Source: Aestuariibacter sp.
GTDB taxonomy: Bacteria > Pseudomonadota > Gammaproteobacteria > Enterobacterales > Alteromonadaceae
Direction of reading: 5' to 3'
DNA: 64,000 bases
Assembly (NCBI GenBank): GCA_017794925.1
Contig: CP051238.1
Span: 3,214,346-3,278,345, forward strand
The notes beneath the pieces are model-generated. The model made no database searches. It was not told where the DNA came from and was given only the letters and a program-made list of their open reading frames with translations. Shown here piece by piece: positions 61,881 to 64,000 of the stretch; position 1 is the stretch's first letter, and each line of letters starts with the position of its first letter. Made by a program: the position numbers and the translations under genes.

Positions 61881-62642
61881 ATGACCGCCATAATAATAAT
61901 TATTCTGATCGTAATATTGGTGATCATCGCGATCGTGGTTAACGCCTATCAGCAGTATAAAGCCAAGATAGACGCCGAACGCCGCGCCGAAATCGCAAAG
62001 CAGCGTACCATTATCGACGAGACAGAAAACGTATTGATGGCCACTTCACAGATGCCAATTTCACAGGGATTGGTTCGCATTTTGTTGAAGCGTATACAGC
62101 GCGCACTGCAAGTTACACTGGAACTCAACCCCGGTTCTCCCGACATTAAACAAAACATTCAGGATATTGAATCCCGCTTAAAATCCATTGATGTTGATCC
62201 CGATAACCAGAACCAGTTTTCCCTGCCTGAAACCGATAAAATGATTATTCAGTACATTCAGGCGGTAAAAAAACTCCGTATTATGATCCGTTCAGAACGC
62301 AGCAAAGGCAAAATCGACGGCAATACCTTTATGGATCAAGACAAGCAGTTAGAACGCTTGCAGTTAAAAGTAAACGTTGAAACATTAATTCGCCGGGGAC
62401 GCGCCGCACAGCAAACCAATATGCTGGGTTCAGCCCGACAGTATTTTGAAAAAGCCGTTACCGCACTGGAAAACCAGGTACAACCCGACGAATTTTGTAA
62501 AACACGTTTAGAGTGGCTGAAACAACAGTTACAGGAAATTCAGGAAAACCTGAAAAACGTGAACGCTCAGGACCGGGCCAAAAAGCGTGAACAAGAACGT
62601 GATGAACTCGATGAACTGTTTGCACCCAAAAAGAAATGGTAA
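61881..62642 (+). CDS. membrane-anchored coiled-coil protein
   Basis: This 253-residue protein starts with a strongly hydrophobic anchor (MTAIIIIILIVILVIIAIVV) followed by a long helical, Gln/Glu/Lys-rich cytoplasmic region. Segments include RILLKRIQRALQVTLELNPG and GRAAQQTNMLGSARQYFEKAVTAL, the latter resembling a TPR helix pair. No family name is recognised. It follows the kinase-like gene by 63 bp, so co-transcription is possible. Confidence 0.72.
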   Translation: MTAIIIIILIVILVIIAIVVNAYQQYKAKIDAERRAEIAKQRTIIDETENVLMATSQMPISQGLVRILLKRIQRALQVTLELNPGSPDIKQNIQDIESRLKSIDVDPDNQNQFSLPETDKMIIQYIQAVKKLRIMIRSERSKGKIDGNTFMDQDKQLERLQLKVNVETLIRRGRAAQQTNMLGSARQYFEKAVTALENQVQPDEFCKTRLEWLKQQLQEIQENLKNVNAQDRAKKREQERDELDELFAPKKKW

Positions 62643-62730
62643 CCCCCCTGTCTCCATTGTTACTTCTTTAAGATTACCTTAAGCATCCCGTGCCATAAAT
62701 AGCCCTAGGGTATTTTATGGCAGCCGGGTT

Positions 62731-64000
62731 ATGCGCACTTTTTCTATACGCCATCGTGATCTTTTTCTCATAACGTCATTGGGAATTGCGTTTCAATGTA
62801 ACGCAAACATCCCCTGCCCCAATCCCGTTGCTGAAGACAACAACGCACACAGAATCAACAAAATAGTCATTCATTCTGAGAGTATTTTTGATCAGGAAGA
62901 TACCGAGCAGTACTTACTGCATCGCCTGGCCAATCAGTTTCACATCAGTACCAAATCGTCTGTTATCGAAGAGCGCCTGCCTTTCAAGGAAGGTGACACC
63001 ATTACACAAGCGCAGCTTGAAGAAGCAGAACGAATCATTCGAAAAGAAGTATACATACGTGACGCCAAAGTCGCCTTTGCGGATACGTGTAATATTGATG
63101 AGGCTGTCACTATTGACGTCACCACATGGGACAACTGGTCGATGCTACCTACGGTTAGCTTCGGCCGTAAAGGCGGAAAAAACAAATTTGAACTGGGCGT
63201 AAAAGAAGACAACTTGTTAGGCAAAGGCATTCAGTTAAGTGCGGAATATAAAACAGATGAACAGCGAAGTGGCTATCGCTTTAAAGTCGGCTCGCAAATT
63301 CCGTTTATTCCTTACAGCCGTATGTTATTGGATGTAGAAGATAACGACGACGGCAGCATTATACAATTCGATGCTGCAAAACCTTTTTACCAGTTGTCTT
63401 CAGAATACGGTTGGTTTATTAACTTCCTCGATTTTGAAAAAGACGATGAGATTTTCCAAAATGGAACTACCCAACGTCTGTTTGCTCACACTGGGAATCA
63501 ATTCACACTGGCATACGGCCGTTTAATTCATCAGGCAGATAACCAATACCACCGTGTTACCGTCGGCTACACCAAGCAGGAAGACACATTCGATACAGTG
63601 CAAACCAACCAGGTTAGCGCGTTAACTTCCTTACCCGAAAACCGCAATTTTAGTTATCCCTGGATTGAATACCAATACCTGCAGGCAGACTATCAGGTAA
63701 TGAAAGACATCTACCTGACTAACCAGCAGGAAGACATTAATCTGGGCTGGCAACATACGTTCAAATTTGGTCTTGAAACACAGCCATTAGCGAACAACGA
63801 CTACGGTGTGCATGCGCAATGGCAGTGGAAAAAAGGCTACTTATGGCCTCAATCACTGCTGATCTTTGGTGGTCAGTTGAACAAAACCTATCACGTGCAG
63901 GAACGAGATATGTTGTATGCCAACCTGACAGCGGAATTCTTTTATCGCTTCGCACCTAAATTTGGTGTTTATACCCTTACCCAGCTTACCGCAAGTAAGA
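62731..64000 (+). CDS. outer-membrane beta-barrel protein with POTRA-like domain (C-terminus beyond window edge)
   Basis: The frame opens at the ATG at 62731 and stays open to base 64000 (423 codons). There is a signal peptide (about 1-26, ending FQCNA), then a POTRA-like domain (about 44-122; ERLPFKEGDTITQAQLEEAERIIRKE), then strands with alternating aromatic and polar residues that fit a BamA/TamA-type barrel (FELGVKEDNLLGKGIQLSAEY onward). BamA, TamA and ShlB share this layout; the short single POTRA suggests a smaller relative. The barrel is cut at the window edge, so its function is unassigned. Confidence 0.75.
   Translation, partial: MRTFSIRHRDLFLITSLGIAFQCNANIPCPNPVAEDNNAHRINKIVIHSESIFDQEDTEQYLLHRLANQFHISTKSSVIEERLPFKEGDTITQAQLEEAERIIRKEVYIRDAKVAFADTCNIDEAVTIDVTTWDNWSMLPTVSFGRKGGKNKFELGVKEDNLLGKGIQLSAEYKTDEQRSGYRFKVGSQIPFIPYSRMLLDVEDNDDGSIIQFDAAKPFYQLSSEYGWFINFLDFEKDDEIFQNGTTQRLFAHTGNQFTLAYGRLIHQADNQYHRVTVGYTKQEDTFDTVQTNQVSALTSLPENRNFSYPWIEYQYLQADYQVMKDIYLTNQQEDINLGWQHTFKFGLETQPLANNDYGVHAQWQWKKGYLWPQSLLIFGGQLNKTYHVQERDMLYANLTAEFFYRFAPKFGVYTLTQLTASK

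Overview
The window reads as chromosomal DNA of a marine gammaproteobacterium of the order Alteromonadales. The support is a CysB that follows the enterobacterial protein closely along its whole length, an msrC-proQ operon, a GlyGly-CTERM secreted subtilase, and many small membrane and lipoprotein genes. This is inference from protein resemblance; no database was searched. Both edges cut genes: proQ on the left, and an outer-membrane protein with a POTRA-like domain on the right.

1-27.6 kb is ordinary core genome. It holds msrC-proQ, a SIMPL protein, a nucleoside-recognition membrane protein, a class V aminotransferase, tesB, an rlmJ-protein kinase pair, a branched-chain 2-oxoacid dehydrogenase operon (E1 alpha, E1 beta, E2), a 1597-residue secreted subtilase, an SRAP protein, a UbiA-family prenyltransferase, a diguanylate cyclase, rmuC, class I fumarase, pabB with a Nudix gene, and sdaA. 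Between the aminotransferase and tesB, a promoter, hairpin and terminator on the plus strand suggest an unannotated small RNA.

27.6-54.2 kb is a run of about 45 mostly small genes. All but one (an Old Yellow Enzyme) are on the minus strand. They include MAPEG, DM13, GNAT, GST, 2OG-Fe(II) oxygenase, zf-TFIIB, RidA, DUF2071, GFA, DUF1801, SUFU, TIMP-like and NADAR families plus many unknowns. A secreted GH2 glycosidase at 46-47.8 kb has its own promoter and two matching dyad operators that suggest a uronate-type GntR regulator.

54.2-59.7 kb is the most interesting part: an integron gene-cassette array with eight recognisable attC sites and no integrase in the window. For seven cassettes and an eighth ORF-less one, the start (TTRRRY) and the outer core of its own attC are complementary, as expected for cassettes that were once circles. 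The cassettes carry small unknown proteins and a RelBE-type toxin-antitoxin pair in opposite orientation. One attC is split by an IS1111-group IS110 element; removing it rebuilds a perfect core. Three cassette genes take their stop codon from the attC core. The cassette next to the toxin-antitoxin carries a secreted-protein gene broken by a 7-bp tandem duplication. attC-like relics at 48.6 and 53.0 kb suggest that the array once extended further left.

59.9-64 kb returns to core genes: cysB, a histidine-kinase-like ATPase, a membrane-anchored coiled-coil protein and the partial outer-membrane protein.
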